A stretch of 64,000 bases of DNA, from NCBI GenBank assembly GCA_963971225.1, contig OZ020269.1:92566865-92630864 (forward strand), in the 5' to 3' direction. Under the pieces are notes generated by a model. The model was not told the DNA's origin, did not search any database, and saw only the letters and a program-made list of their open reading frames with translations. The stretch comes from Melieria omissa (taxonomy: Eukaryota > Arthropoda > Insecta > Diptera > Ulidiidae). This document shows, one piece after another, positions 1 through 11,489 of this stretch. The position numbers were made by a program, and so were the translations under genes. Numbering within the stretch: position 1 is the stretch's first letter; every line of letters begins with the position of its first letter.

Positions 1-2030
1 CATGCACATTTCCTGCGTCTCACACCTAAAGCTCCAATTTTTAACGCTTTACACATGCATGTTGCAAACAACAACAAGAAAAAAAGCAATGTTCATACTT
101 TGACATTTCATTCGCTGTTGTCAACAACATCGAACACCAAACAAAAGTTTTCGTAAAATGCAAAAATACGAAACGCTGCACCAAAAATTGGCCGCTCGCG
201 CGTTGCAAGTGTAAATACGACGTTACAAACTATGTTGCAACAACAACAACAACACTATTTACACATTGCACAACAACTTGAACATTGCAAATGGCAAATT
301 TAAATATGCACACAGAAAAAAAGGGCTTAAAGTGGCCGAGACACGACGTCCGCCGGGGTCGCCTAATGGTCTCATACATTTGCGCCTTGAACGAAGTTGC
401 AACATGCCTTGCTGCATTTTCACGCCACCATAACCAGAGAGCTGCAGCACACGGGCTGTGCACGACAACGAGCAAGTCAACACAGCCGCTGCCGGCTGAC
501 GGCTGCTTTTGGCTGTCTGCAGTCGTTCGCTTTATGCGTTGCATGCGCCACGTACTGGGGCAGGCAAATGCGGCAAATTGTCAATTTCCATTTACGATGT
601 GCAAAGTCAAACTGGCCAACATTGCGCTGCCCGGCAACAGCAACAACAACAATAATAATAACTACAACAACAACAACAAAAACCAAAACAGCATCAATGC
701 AAATATTGTCTGTGCCAGCGTGCAGCGTTGTCGGTGTCTCTGACGGTCTCTGTGTGTGCGTGTGTGTGTGTGTGTCGGACAGGATATTTGCGTAAGGATA
801 TACCGAATGGCAATTGAGGCGAGAAATGCCTGCAACGAAGACTTTTTCCGCTGTTGCTGCAATTACATCGGCTGCTTTTTTTTTGTCTCTTTTTCCAAGC
901 TTGCTGCTTCTTCTTGACGGTTGTCATGGCAGCTGCTGGTCGAACGGGCTGGAAGGGCGCACATTGTTTTTCCTTGCAAAGAAATGTCGAAGTTGCAGGC
1001 GCACGCACACACACACACATACAGTCAATAAGGTGGAGGCAAAAAAAGACCAGACCGCCTCAGTTGCAGCAAACGTGTGGCATGCAACAAAAATTGCCTG
1101 TCGCTTTGCTGTCTTTATTTTTGCGCTTCGTCTTCGCTGGCCGCACGGCACATTTTCGCTTTACTCCTTTGCCTCTGAGTTCTTGGTTTTGTTATCCTGG
1201 CAAGTTGCAGGACCTGCAACGTGCCTACATGTGTGTGTGTGTGTGGCTGCGTGTTGCCTGGTCTGGCGTTGAGCGGCGGCAGCTGCAGCAGCGTTGAGCT
1301 AAACTGCCCCGAGTCGTGTCTAGTCGAGTCGAGTTCGTTCGCTGCCAATTTGGCCCGCAGGTGCGACTGCGTCACTTTGAGTTCATCATCAATTTGCATG
1401 AATTGCCAGCGCTGGTGCAGGACATCTTCCTTTATCCTTTCAGCTGCTTTTTTACTGGTTTTCCCTTATTTCTACGTTGCTGCTTATGATGTTGTTGTTG
1501 TTTTTTGCCATTTTTTACTATTTTTTTCTTCTTCTAGTGCGGCCAGTTACGTCAAATCTTCACCTTAACTGCTGCGCTGCTTCTGTTGTTGTTGTTGTTT
1601 TGTGGTCATTGTCGTTGTTGTTGTTCTTCTTGGTCATGATGTTGCTGCTGTTGTTGTTTTTATAGCAATTGCTTTGTGCATCGCAGCTTTTGTTCACTGT
1701 CTATTCCCCCTTCGTAAATTTTTAGTTCATTTTTGGTGTGGAATATTGCTGGCAAATTTCCTTCCCTGGTCGGTAATTGGCATTTTCGTTGCGAAATATG
1801 CCACGAAAATTGCACTGCTTATGGAAAAAATTTCCTTAATTTTATTGTTTTATTTTTTTTTTGCTGTTTCTTTTGTTTTCAATATTATAAAATGCAAATT
1901 GCTGCAAGCTACGAGTTAATGCGCATTTCCTTGAAGCGATCGTTAGTCGTAAGAAATGCGCCAAAGTGGGCACAACTTGTCCGCTTTTCGCGTTTCTGTT
2001 TTCGATTCAAATAATTTGAAAAGTTTAGTG
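1..2030. other. Non-coding unique island with microsatellites
   Basis: No gene is supported here. The sequence is non-repetitive and moderately GC-rich up to about 1400, then becomes T-rich with GTT/TTG runs (about 1480-1670). CAA/AAC runs lie at about 238-256 and 640-690. A (TG)n microsatellite sits at about 751-775, a (CA)n run at about 1006-1019 and a second (TG)n at about 1230-1245. Open frames here are short, overlap on both strands and have low-complexity composition (poly-Asn, Val/Leu), so I read them as by-products of simple repeats. It resembles fly intron or intergenic DNA. Confidence 0.55.
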
Positions 2031-3469
2031 GCACATTAGCATTACTTCAGTTGACATTAATTGTGCATTAGTGATGAAATTGACAGCAGAATTGGCATTG
2101 GAAAAGTGTTGCAAGTTTAAGTGAGCAAATTTACTGAAGACGTAAAGATATGACAAACTGGAACGACCATTGAACAGTGGTCGGACTTATATGGGCACAG
2201 CGGTCAAAAATACTTCTAGCAGAAATATCAGCCTGAAACTTTGGTAACTTGTTTCTAAAAATGTGGCAATTATTTCATGTGAAAATGGGCGTGGTCGGAC
2301 ATCTATACGCCTGCCCCCATGTAAGGAAATGATAAAAAATTTGTTTCTTTTTTGTTTTTAATGAGAAACAAATTGTTTCCAAGATTTTGCTCGACAAAAT
2401 TCATATATAGGCAGGGTCAGAGGGGCAACCGGAGGGGGTTGCGGGGTTCAAACCCCCAAATCAAAAAATTGCTTGTGAAAATTATGATCTCAAACAGTAT
2501 TAGGCCCAAAGTGGTATGCAAAACCTCCCAAAATGAAATCCTGTGTGCGTCACTGTACAGGTAATTAACTCAAAACGGAGCGTCAATTAAAATTTTATGA
2601 ACAGAAGGTGGAAGCCAGTACCATTGATACATCTCTATCTCTTAGCAGTGTCGAGCGCATATTTCCTTAATTTTTCAAAATTTATTTTTTAATCTGAAAA
2701 CATAGCTTTAGCTTTAACATAAAATTTAGCACTTGTATAAATCATATTTTATCTTGATATATCTCAAAATTTTATTAGAAAAAGTTTTCCATACGACACA
2801 TTTTTAACTGATCGTTCCTGTGGCAGCTATATGTTACAGTTGGGCGATCTTGTTCAAGTTTAGTTATGCGATTCAGTATTACATAGAAATGTCAAATACG
2901 ACATTTTGTGAGAATGTCTTTAAAAATGCATATCTTGTTATGTCATTTCTTCTGCCAGATTTACTAATTTTCCCACATTGTGTGGTCTGAAACCGCTTTG
3001 CTCCATTTTCTCCTTCCACATTTGGACTGGAAACCTCTTTAACATTACCAAAAAAAACCAAAACTGTCCCCACAGAACCTATGATAACAAAAATATTTAC
3101 ATATGTAAATAGTGTCAGTCACCGTATATAAAAATTGGTTTAAAAGTGAAATTAAAATAGAAAAGTAAAAAAATTGCAATACGCATTATATTAACATCAC
3201 CTTACTTAAAAACAACAGCACAAACAACAATACCACCGCACAAAATGCCAAGCTTCTTTTGCACTTCTGGGTTTGCGCCCCATTTTTAATACAGGCACTC
3301 AGTCTATGAAAGATTGCACGAAGCCTGGCAAATTCTGGCAGCTGAAACTAACACATTATAATCTTAAAACGTGACTTAGTATTAGGAAAAAAAGATCAAT
3401 GGGGGCAACGAGGGGGAACACTGCAGTGCATTGGCAGCATTGGCACATTAGATTTTCAATTATGTGAGG
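2031..3469. other. AT-rich stretch, no gene seen
   Basis: AT-rich sequence with no supportable coding region or RNA gene. Its only recognisable content is a MITE copy at 2412-2555, listed separately. Confidence 0.5.
2412..2555 (+). mobile_element. hAT-like MITE, copy 1
   Basis: About 144 bp, recognised by alignment by eye to the copy at 57075-57215: a 'GGTTCAAACCCCC' stretch near the left end, an 'ATTGCTTGTGAAAATTATG' middle (compare 'GTTGCTGGTAAAAAATATG'), and a right end reading TGTGTGCGTCACTG. The left terminus is diverged (CAGGGTCAG). Flanks tataggca/tacaggta could be a decayed 8-bp target duplication (6/8). It has no coding capacity. The hAT assignment rests on the CA...TG termini and 8-bp duplications of sibling copies. 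Confidence 0.6.
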
Positions 3470-3800
3470 ATATAATTTTAGTTTAGGTTGGGTTGAAGTG
3501 GTTGCCAGGGCACAGAATTTGACGAAAGACACACTTAGGCCACAAAAAGGGCCAATTGTGAAAGGAAATTGTGCCAAGGAAAAAGTGATCTGACTTACTG
3601 CAAGTCAATGTGCCTACACAAGCCAATTTATTTTGTGGATGAAACCTAGCAAGTCTCTTATGTTGACTGACTTGAGCCAGTCCAAATTGTCGACGAAAGG
3701 AAAGCCTAAGGATTTCCACCTTCGCGCAGAGAAAGCCGAACAGTGACAAAGGAAGTTACTTATAGTTTCATTTTGACAACTGCAAAGTCCATAGATTCGT
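3470..3800 (-). mobile_element. LINE 3' end: C-terminal zinc-knuckle of ORF2 plus 3' UTR
   Basis: Read on the minus strand, 3614-3800 encodes an uninterrupted C-terminus. It has a C-x2-C pair (LCSCQ), then FLCHCSAF (the H and last C of a knuckle), then the run DNLDWLKSVNIRDLLGFIH and ...KINWLV followed by TAG at 3614-3616. This layout is typical of the ORF2 end of RNase H-bearing LINEs of the I/Jockey/R1-like groups. A short 3' UTR follows to about 3470, ending in an AACCCAACCTAAAC-type tail. Everything upstream (endonuclease, RT, RNase H) is absent, as expected for 5' truncation during target-primed reverse transcription. Exact clade is not determined. Confidence 0.7.
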
Positions 3801-4379
3801 TACAGACGTGAGTCTATTTAGATATAAGAAACTAACATATGAATAGATAATTACAATAGAATTGCTATCATCATCTTAAATGATCTAAGGCCGGTTCGAT
3901 TGTGTAGATATATTGTACTACACGATGAAGCTCGTGAAATGGGTCACAGTCAAAAGACGCTATCCATCACACTGGAAGTGTGACTTTGAGCTATCACAAC
4001 GTCATAAGTCTAGTTAAAAGTAAATAATTCATAGACTGAACAGATGGCCCGATACATACAAAGGCCTTGGATCAGACTTGCGATCTTTGCTTATACTGAA
4101 TCACCCAAACCCAAATGCGTGTTCACTCAGTTTTAACATTGAAATAATTAAGAATAGTTTTGTTATTGTGGATTAGGCAGTGAAAACAACCTTGAATTTC
4201 ACATTTTCGGTAGGCACAAGCATTTTAGGTCATAGTGTTCTTCCACTCTGTCAGTCTTATGTGAAAGAATTCCACCGTTATGCCGATTGAAATCGATCAT
4301 AAGATTCCAACCAAAACTTGTCAAGTAAAGAGTCCAGAAAATTATACCCATTAGTTGACAGACTGGGAAATACCAGCAT
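3801..4379. other. No gene seen
   Basis: AT-rich non-coding sequence between the LINE remnant and the minisatellite block; no recognisable feature. Confidence 0.45.
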
Positions 4380-5060
4380 CTCTATCCAAAGACCATTCCG
4401 AGTAACCCTTTCTCAGAAGTCCTGTCTTATAGTCCTATCCAATGACGTTTCTCAGTAGTCCTGTCTGATAGTGCTATCCAATGACGTTTATTAGTAGTCC
4501 TGTCTGATAGTCCTATCCAATGACCCTTCTGAGTAACCCTGTCTGATAGTCCTATAAAATTACCCTACTAAGTAACCCTGTCTGATAGTCCTATCCGATG
4601 ACCCTTCCGAGTAACCCTGTCTGATAGTCCTATCAAATGACCCTTCTGAGTAACCGTGCCTGATAGTCTTATCCGATAACCCTTCTCAGTAACCCTGCCT
4701 GATAGTCCTATCCGATGACCCTTCTGAGTAACCCTGTCAGATAGTACTATCAACTGACTCTTCTGAGTAACCCTGCCTGATAGTCTTATCCGATGTCCCT
4801 TCTGAGTAACCCTGCTTGATAGTCTTATCCCATGACCCTTTCGAGAAACCCTCTCTGATATTTCTATCAAATTACCTTTCTGAATAACCCTTCCTGATAG
4901 TCTTATCCGATTACACTTCTCAGTAACCTTATCTCCCTTCTCAGTGATATCCAATGACTCTTCTAAATCACCGCGTCTGATGGTCCTATCAAATGTTGCT
5001 TCTGAGTAACCGTCCCTGATAGTCCTATCCGATCTGATAGAGTTATCGAAAGACCCTATC
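4380..5060. repeat. 39-bp minisatellite
   Basis: A degenerate tandem array with a period of about 39 bp, seen in the recurring phrase 'CCTGTCTGATAGTCCTATC' followed by 'TGACCCTTCTGAGTAAC'. Because 39 is a multiple of three, the minus strand stays open for 128 codons (4568-4954) with a 13-residue repeat. That frame is a by-product of the period, not a protein with any recognisable fold. Roughly 15-17 units are present. Confidence 0.85.
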
Positions 5061-5285
5061 CAATTAGCTTATGCAGTGACACTTGCAAGTAATCCCATTC
5101 AGTCCTATTCAGTCCTATTGAGTCTTATTCATTGACCCTATCCCATAGCTCTGTGCGTACCAAGTAAAAAAATACCAAATTAAGGGTCCAAATAATTAGA
5201 CCCTTGTTTTACAGATTAGTGGGTACCAGTAACAATATCCAGTGATCTCATTCCTGACCTTTTCCAGTAACTCTATCCAGTGAAG

Positions 5286-5437
5286 CAGTTCCGCACACGG
5301 GGTTTCATTATGGAGAAATATTTCGTACAACTTTTGAGGCAAGTGTTATTTGGAGGAATATTTGTCACCCAACATATTTTAACAAGCAGATATTTGGGGG
5401 ACTTTGAACTCAAAAAACCCTATTGCGTGCACCACTG
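5286..5437 (-). mobile_element. hAT-like MITE, copy 2, inserted in the minisatellite
   Basis: About 152 bp. The right end reads GTGCACCACTG and the left end CAGTTCCGCACACGGGG, which are imperfect inverted repeats. Reverse-complemented, it shares the 'GTTCAAA..CCCCCAAA' and 'CTCAAAAGTTGTAC' segments with the 57075 copy. The flanks cagtgaag and cagtaaac match at 6 of 8 positions, consistent with an 8-bp target duplication. It lies inside the degenerate array, so it inserted after that array formed. Confidence 0.6.
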
Positions 5438-6295
5438 CAGTAAACCCATCCAGTAACCTTATCCAATTACCCTATCCAATTACCCTACCCAATAATTTTA
5501 TCCGTTAACTCCATCCAGAGACCCGATCCTGTCATCATATCTACTGACCATATTCAGTAACCTTACCCATTGACCCTTTTCAGTGATGTCATTCAGCCAT
5601 ACTAGCGAATGATTTTATCCAGTAACCCTATCCGGGGACTTTCTCCAGTGATTCCATTGAGTCATACTATTAAGTATTTAACTCAATCCAGTGACTCTAT
5701 CCAGTATCCAGTAATACTATCAAGTACCTTATGCGGTAACCCTATCCTAAGTAACTAACCAGTGACCCTATCAAGTAACTCATCCAGTAACCCTATCTAT
5801 TAACTCTATTCAGTCACCATATCCAGTGACCCTATCGAGTGACCCTAGCCAGTGACAATATCTAGTGACTCTTTCTATTAACTCTATCCAGTAACCCTAT
5901 CAAGCGACGCTATCCACGGACCGTATCCAGAAGCCAATCCGGTAGCCCTATCCAAAGTCACTGTCCAATGATCCTTTCTAGTAGCTTTATCCAGTGACCC
6001 TACCTAGAGACCATATTCAATTACTAAACCCAGTACTTCTATCCAGTGATCCTAGTCAATGATCTAATCTAGTAATACTATCAAGTGATATTATCTAGTA
6101 ACCCTATACAAAGTCGCTATCCAGTAACCCTATCCAATGACCCTATCTATTACCTCTATCAGGTGACCCTGTCCCGCCGTTATAGATTAATCGTATCCAG
6201 AGAAACTATCTATTAACTTTGTCCAGTGACCCTATCCAGCGTTGCTATCTAGTAATTTCTCTAGTTACTCTATTTATTAACTCTAGTCGGTGTCA

Positions 6296-6690
6296 CTAGG
6301 CGGTGAGTATTGAGTGACCTTATCCGGTTACCCTAGTATTCAGTGACCCTATTCGGTGACCCTAGTATTGAGTGACCTTATCCGGTGACCCTAGTATTGA
6401 GTGACCTTATCCGGTGACCCTAGTATTGAGTGACCTTATCCGGTGACTGTAGTATTGAGTGGCCCTATTCGGCGACCCTAGTATTGAGTCACCTTATCCG
6501 GTGACCCTAGTATTGAGTGACCCTAGCATTGAGTGACCTTTTCCGGTGACCCTAGTATTGAGTGACCCTATCCGGTGACTTTAGTATTGAGTGACCTTAT
6601 CCGGTGACCCTAGTATTGAGTGACCCTATCCGGTGATTCTAGCATTGAGTGACTCTATACGGTGATCGTAATATTGAGTGACCCTATCCA
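6296..6690. repeat. 29-bp minisatellite
   Basis: A regular tandem block with unit GTATTGAGTGACCTTATCC + GGTGACCCTA (29 bp), roughly 12-13 copies, several identical or one base apart. It is much more homogeneous than the surrounding 12-15-bp array from whose phrases it is built, which implies a recent local amplification. Confidence 0.85.
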
Positions 6691-6990
6691 GTAACTTAAC
6701 CAGTTATCCTATCCACTGATCTCTAGTTACGCTATCCCGTGAAACTATCCAGTGACCATATCCAGTAAGTCATCCAGTTATTCTATCTACTCACTCAATT
6801 TGATAACTTTATTCATTGACTACATCCAGTTACCAGATCCAGTGATCCGCTCCAGTAATGCTTTCGAGTCGTTACTAACTTTACCTAATAACTCTATCCA
6901 AGGTCAGTATTTAGTATCCCTATCCAACGACCTTATCCAATGTTACTATCCAGAGCTCATAACCAGTGACTCTATGCAGTCCCCGTTCTA

Positions 6991-9460
6991 TTCAGCAACC
7001 CAATGCAGTAACCCAAATTGTTGTAACGAGAAAGTTCGCTACGTTGAACATAATCAGACAACACCGGAGTACTCCTTCAGAACCTGTGTCATCACTTTAC
7101 TCTGACCCTCCGTCGTATATAGTTTTCATTTCAAGGTTGGCGACTCCATTCAGAATCATTACCCAACGTTAACTTTTACAAGATTTAATCTTAGGGAAAC
7201 TTTAACTACATCGATGCTGAATCATAATTCCAACTATTGCACTAATGAGATCATTTCTTTTGACTATTAAATTATCATCTTTCCCACGTGCTTTTCTCTC
7301 TCTCATTTTCCTTTGTCTTGTGTTACATTGTCTTAAAAAGATTGTTTTACTTGTGTTTGTGAAATGTGTTTATAATAAAATATTCTAATGCAATTTTTTT
7401 CTGCTTCGACTTTGTATTATTCCATTACCACTTCAAGGCCTTGCAACACCTTTCAAGTTTGAATGTGCAACGTATTTACACAAAAAAATTCCTCTTAGTT
7501 TAATGTTGTTGTTACTGTTGCTACAATTGCAGTGCACTATCGCATAACAATGGCAGCAATGACAGCCACTAACAAAAACAACAGCAACATTTAAATAAAA
7601 CACCAACAACAATAAAATCAACAAAGGCATCGTAAGAAAAAATGAAATAAAACAGAAAAATAAAACGTAAAGCAAGCGAAATAAAAAGCAATAGGCGTGC
7701 CTTGACAACGCGCACAACAACAACAACAACAACAATATTGTGTGCAACATTGGCCATGCCACAAGTGCGGCAAGCACAGAGCCAACAAGACACAGGAGGC
7801 GGAAGAACGGCGCACTAAAACGCAACGGAAGAGAAAAATTGCAAATACAATAAGAGACATGCAGCAAAGGAAGAAATAAAATCAAATAATAAAGAAGGAA
7901 GCGCCCGAATCGTATCCTGCAGATACATTCGAATGGCTCACAAGCAGACACGCCGCACACGACACATGCGCGCACAATTAAACGCCTCGCTGACTGGCTG
8001 ACTGTCTGCGTGTCTGGCGCCCAGCCCGCAACGCGCTCACGTCGTCATTTGACTATTTGCCATGGCAGATTTTCCAGCGTCTCCTATTATCGCTGCGTGT
8101 ATATGTGTGTTGGTGTGTGTGTGTGTGTGTGTGCGAAGGATATTTGTGTATCTGTAATTGCGGCATTTGTGCCTCGCCCCCTCTAAGCCCCCCTACTCTA
8201 CCTTCTACTTTCCTTAGTACACCCCTCCTCCTCCTCGGTTCATCGCCGCCGCCCCCTCTCGCTGACACGCTGCACTCTTGTAGCTGCTTTGGTTTCTTTG
8301 TGGTATTTTTTATTCACATGCTGCCCGCTCCCTCTCACCTCTGACGCCGTGTCAGCGCCATCACCGGCAGCGTTGTATCTTCCAACGCCCCACTCACCTC
8401 CCTCCACGTCATGACAGTGCCGTGCTCGCGCATTGTGCCAGCTTTGGCACTTTTATTGCCACGGCTCATGGCATAATTAACTAAACAAACGTCATTAGGC
8501 GCGCTCGCGTATGTTGTGCGAATATCTGTGTGGTGTTGTTGTATTTGTATGTTTGTTGTTGTTATTCTATGTTTTATGTTGAACGCGTGTGTGTGTATGT
8601 GGAGTGCGTTTATAGTCCCCGAGGGTTTTGCACAGCTAAAAACCCAATGTATGTAAACATGTATGTGTGCATGTATTAGTCTGTTTGTAGATGCGTTGAA
8701 TGGCGGAGTGAGCGACAGCGATGCAAAGCGAAGAACGAGCCTAAGCGGCATGGGGGACAAATGAATGCAAAGCCGACAACAACTGGAGGTAAATACGACT
8801 CTGGGAGATGGCCGCGACAGATGAACGCGGAAAAGATGAGCCAATGAATAATGTAATGAATAAACTGATGAATGAATAAAAAGGCAAATTGCGGAAGCAA
8901 AGAATGCAATTAAAGTGGCTAAAAGTACGAATGCGTAGTTGGATGAAAACCCCTTGAATGTTAGATCAATTAGTTGAGAGATGTGCGGAAAAGATTTCAA
9001 AGTCTACTTTGAAGATTGAATCAAAAACTTATAAGTTGTATGAAAAATATGTCAAAGAATACTTTTAAGATCGAATGAAAAACTTGAGTTGAGTACTAAG
9101 GGTTGTATGACAAATCTTTTAAAGAATTCTTTAGACTCGTACGGAATCTATTTTGAAGACAACAGTAACAAAAGAAAAAGATAAACGAAAATAGATATTA
9201 AAATTAATTTTCGAACCTATATTGTCAAAGGGTTGTAAAAAAAAACAAATAAGACAAAAATATAATATATATATATATATTATATCTTCCAAAAAAACAG
9301 AAAAGACTAACGCAACCACTTCAAAGACAAACCGATAACTTTTTGAAGACTAAAACCACAACTTGAAATATCAACGGAAACTGTTTTGCAGCAAAAAAAT
9401 ATGAAAGTTCAACGTTAAAATTTATTACTAACAAACAACTTAAGAAACGAACTTGCAATC
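6991..9460. other. Non-coding unique island
   Basis: No gene supported. It contains CAA/AAC runs (about 7710-7735), a (TG)n run at 8115-8132 and an (AT)n run at about 9264-9280. Open frames on the minus strand (7433-7975, 8335-9000) are low-complexity, hydrophobic or Ser/His-rich, and show no domain or splice context. From about 9000 the sequence is A-rich with short internal echoes of 'TTTGAAGA..GAATGAAAAACTT'. The last bases before the hexanucleotide array read TAACCTAACCTA (9461-9472). Confidence 0.5.
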
Positions 9461-9486
9461 TAACCTAACCTAGACCACAACTATCT

Positions 9487-10386
9487 ATGTCTATGTCCAT
9501 GTCTATGTCTATGTCTATGTCTATGTCTATGTCTATGTCTATGTCTATGTCTATGTCTATGTCTATGTCTATGTCTATGTCTATGTCTATGTCTATGTCT
9601 ATGTCTATGTCTATGTCTATGTCTATGTCTATGTCTATGTCTATGTCTATGTCTATGTCTATGTCTATGTCTATGTCTATGTCTATGTCTATGTCTATGT
9701 CTATGTCTATGTCTATGTCTATGTCTATGTCTATGTCTATGTCTATGTCTATGTCTATGTCTATGTCTATGTCTATGTCTATGTCTATGTCTATGTCTAT
9801 GTCTATGTCTATGTCTATGTCTATGTCTATGTCTATGTCTATGTCTATGTCTATGTCTATGTCTATGTCTATGTCTATGTCTATGTCTATGTCTATGTCT
9901 ATGTCTATGTCTATGTCTATGTCTATGTCTATGTCTATGTCTATGTCTATGTCTATGTCTATGTCTATGTCTATGTCTATGTCTATGTCTATGTCTATGT
10001 CTATGTCTATGTCTATGTCTATGTCTATGTCTATGTCTATGTCTATGTCTATGTCTATGTCTATGTCTATGTCTATGTCTATGTCTATGTCTATGTCTAT
10101 GTCTATGTCTATGTCTATGTCTATGTCTATGTCTATGTCTATGTCTATGTCTATGTCTATGTCTATGTCTATGTCTATGTCTATGTCTATGTCTATGTCT
10201 ATGTCTATGTCTATGTCTATGTCTATGTCTATGTCTATGTCTATGTCTATGTCTATGTCTATGTCTATGTCTATGTCTATGTCTATGTCTATGTCTATGT
10301 CTATGTCTATGTCTATGTCTATGTCTATGTCTATGTCTATGTCTATGTCTATGTCTATGTCTATGTCTATGTCTATGTCTATGTCT
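9487..10386. repeat. (ATGTCT)n satellite, 150 units
   Basis: Exactly 900 bp of the hexamer ATGTCT, 150 units, with a single substitution in the second unit (ATGTCC at 9493-9498). Five of the six reading frames are open because the unit is six bases long (Met-Ser, Cys-Leu, Val-Tyr on plus; Asp-Ile and Arg-His on minus). These frames have no start context, splice context or non-repeat domain, so I do not call them genes. The lack of decay points to a very young expansion or active homogenisation. Confidence 0.98.
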
Positions 10387-11487
10387 GACAAAATGACAAA
10401 AAAATAACACATTCGCAATAAAATTAACAACAACAACAACATTTGCCGTCTATTGCACACGAAATGCCAATGGAAATTGAGCTCACATTATGAGTGCTTC
10501 CCGAAGAAGAGATGGTGAGAAAGCAAGCGAGAACACGGAGCCAAGAGGGAACGTATTGAATTTTTGTTGATTCTAATGAAATTCTGCGCGAACATAAGCA
10601 ACACAAAAAGAAGCAGCGGGTGGGCAAAGGAGAGAGAAGAGACGAGAGATGGAACACAGCATTGAAGTGGCACACGACGCTGACTGGGTGGCGAGTAATT
10701 TGTGAAAATTGCGCGCGCAACATGGCTGCAACAAATTTGATTGCGATTGCAATTGCGATCGCGATTAAAAATACAACAACAGCAACAGCAATAACAACAA
10801 CAGCAACAACAACAGAAACAAAATACAACCATTGGCAGTGCAGCAGCGCAACAAATCAATTCAATTAAAAGCGATGCGAATGATTTGGATGCGACCCAAT
10901 TTGCTGTTCAAGTGGAAAGTGGAAATTCAAGTCGCCGCACTGAGAACGAACACCGACCGACAGCTGCAACAATAGCAAAAACATCAAAGATAATGATGAA
11001 GGCAGCAGTGGCACAAGTTGCATGAACTACAAGTGTGCTTGAGAGGCGCAACAGCGGCGGCGACGGCGGCAATAGCGTAAAATTTCGTATTTATTACGCG
11101 CATTAATTGCAAAAGTGTGAGCACATACACACACACACATAAACATGATGAGTTACATTGCACGCGCGCAGGTAGTCGACAATTGTTGCTGACAACACTT
11201 GTAACGGTGGCAACACTGAGAACTATAACGTTGGCAGCAGCACTTCTTGTTGTTCATGTGTCTGTGTCATATAAGCCGCTTGCAGCGTTTTCATGCACAA
11301 GTGCCTCCGTTCTACTCATGGCATAAGCTAAGTGTCTATGTATGTATATGTGTATATGTGTGTGTGTTTGTTGCCTGTTGCGAATAATGCAAGTAAGCGG
11401 CAATAAAAACCAACAAAAGTAAATAGTTTCAAGCAAATGTGACAAATAGCGAAGAATCGAGGAGATAGTAGAATAAAAGGTGGAACA
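10387..11487. other. Non-coding unique island
   Basis: Unique sequence with AAC/CAA runs at about 10425-10440 and 10770-10825, an imperfect palindromic 'GCGATTGCAATTGCGATCGC' at about 10742-10761, and TG/TA microsatellites at about 11337-11370. No coding region, RNA gene or transposon recognised. Confidence 0.5.
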
Positions 11488-11489
11488 TA

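Larger units (their letters stand above)
5061..6990. repeat. Degenerate CCAGTGACCCTAT-type tandem array
   Basis: A long field of short imperfect repeats built on phrases such as TATCCAGTGACCC and TATCCAGTAACCC, spaced about 12-15 bp apart with many substitutions. It appears to continue the same 'TATCC..TGACCC' vocabulary as the 39-bp array to its left. A more regular 29-bp block is nested at 6296-6690, and a MITE (5286-5437) interrupts it. No coding evidence. Confidence 0.8.

Noticed and set aside
4568..4954. A 128-codon minus frame with a 13-residue repeat
   Set aside because: Explained by the 39-bp minisatellite period; units in the rest of the array break the frame.
8335..9000. 221-codon minus-strand frame
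   Set aside because: No domain, biased Ser/His/Thr composition, no splice-site support; likely chance.
9465..10460. Long Met-Ser, Asp-Ile and Arg-His dipeptide open frames
   Set aside because: They are translations of the ATGTCT hexamer array; no non-repeat domain, start or splice context.
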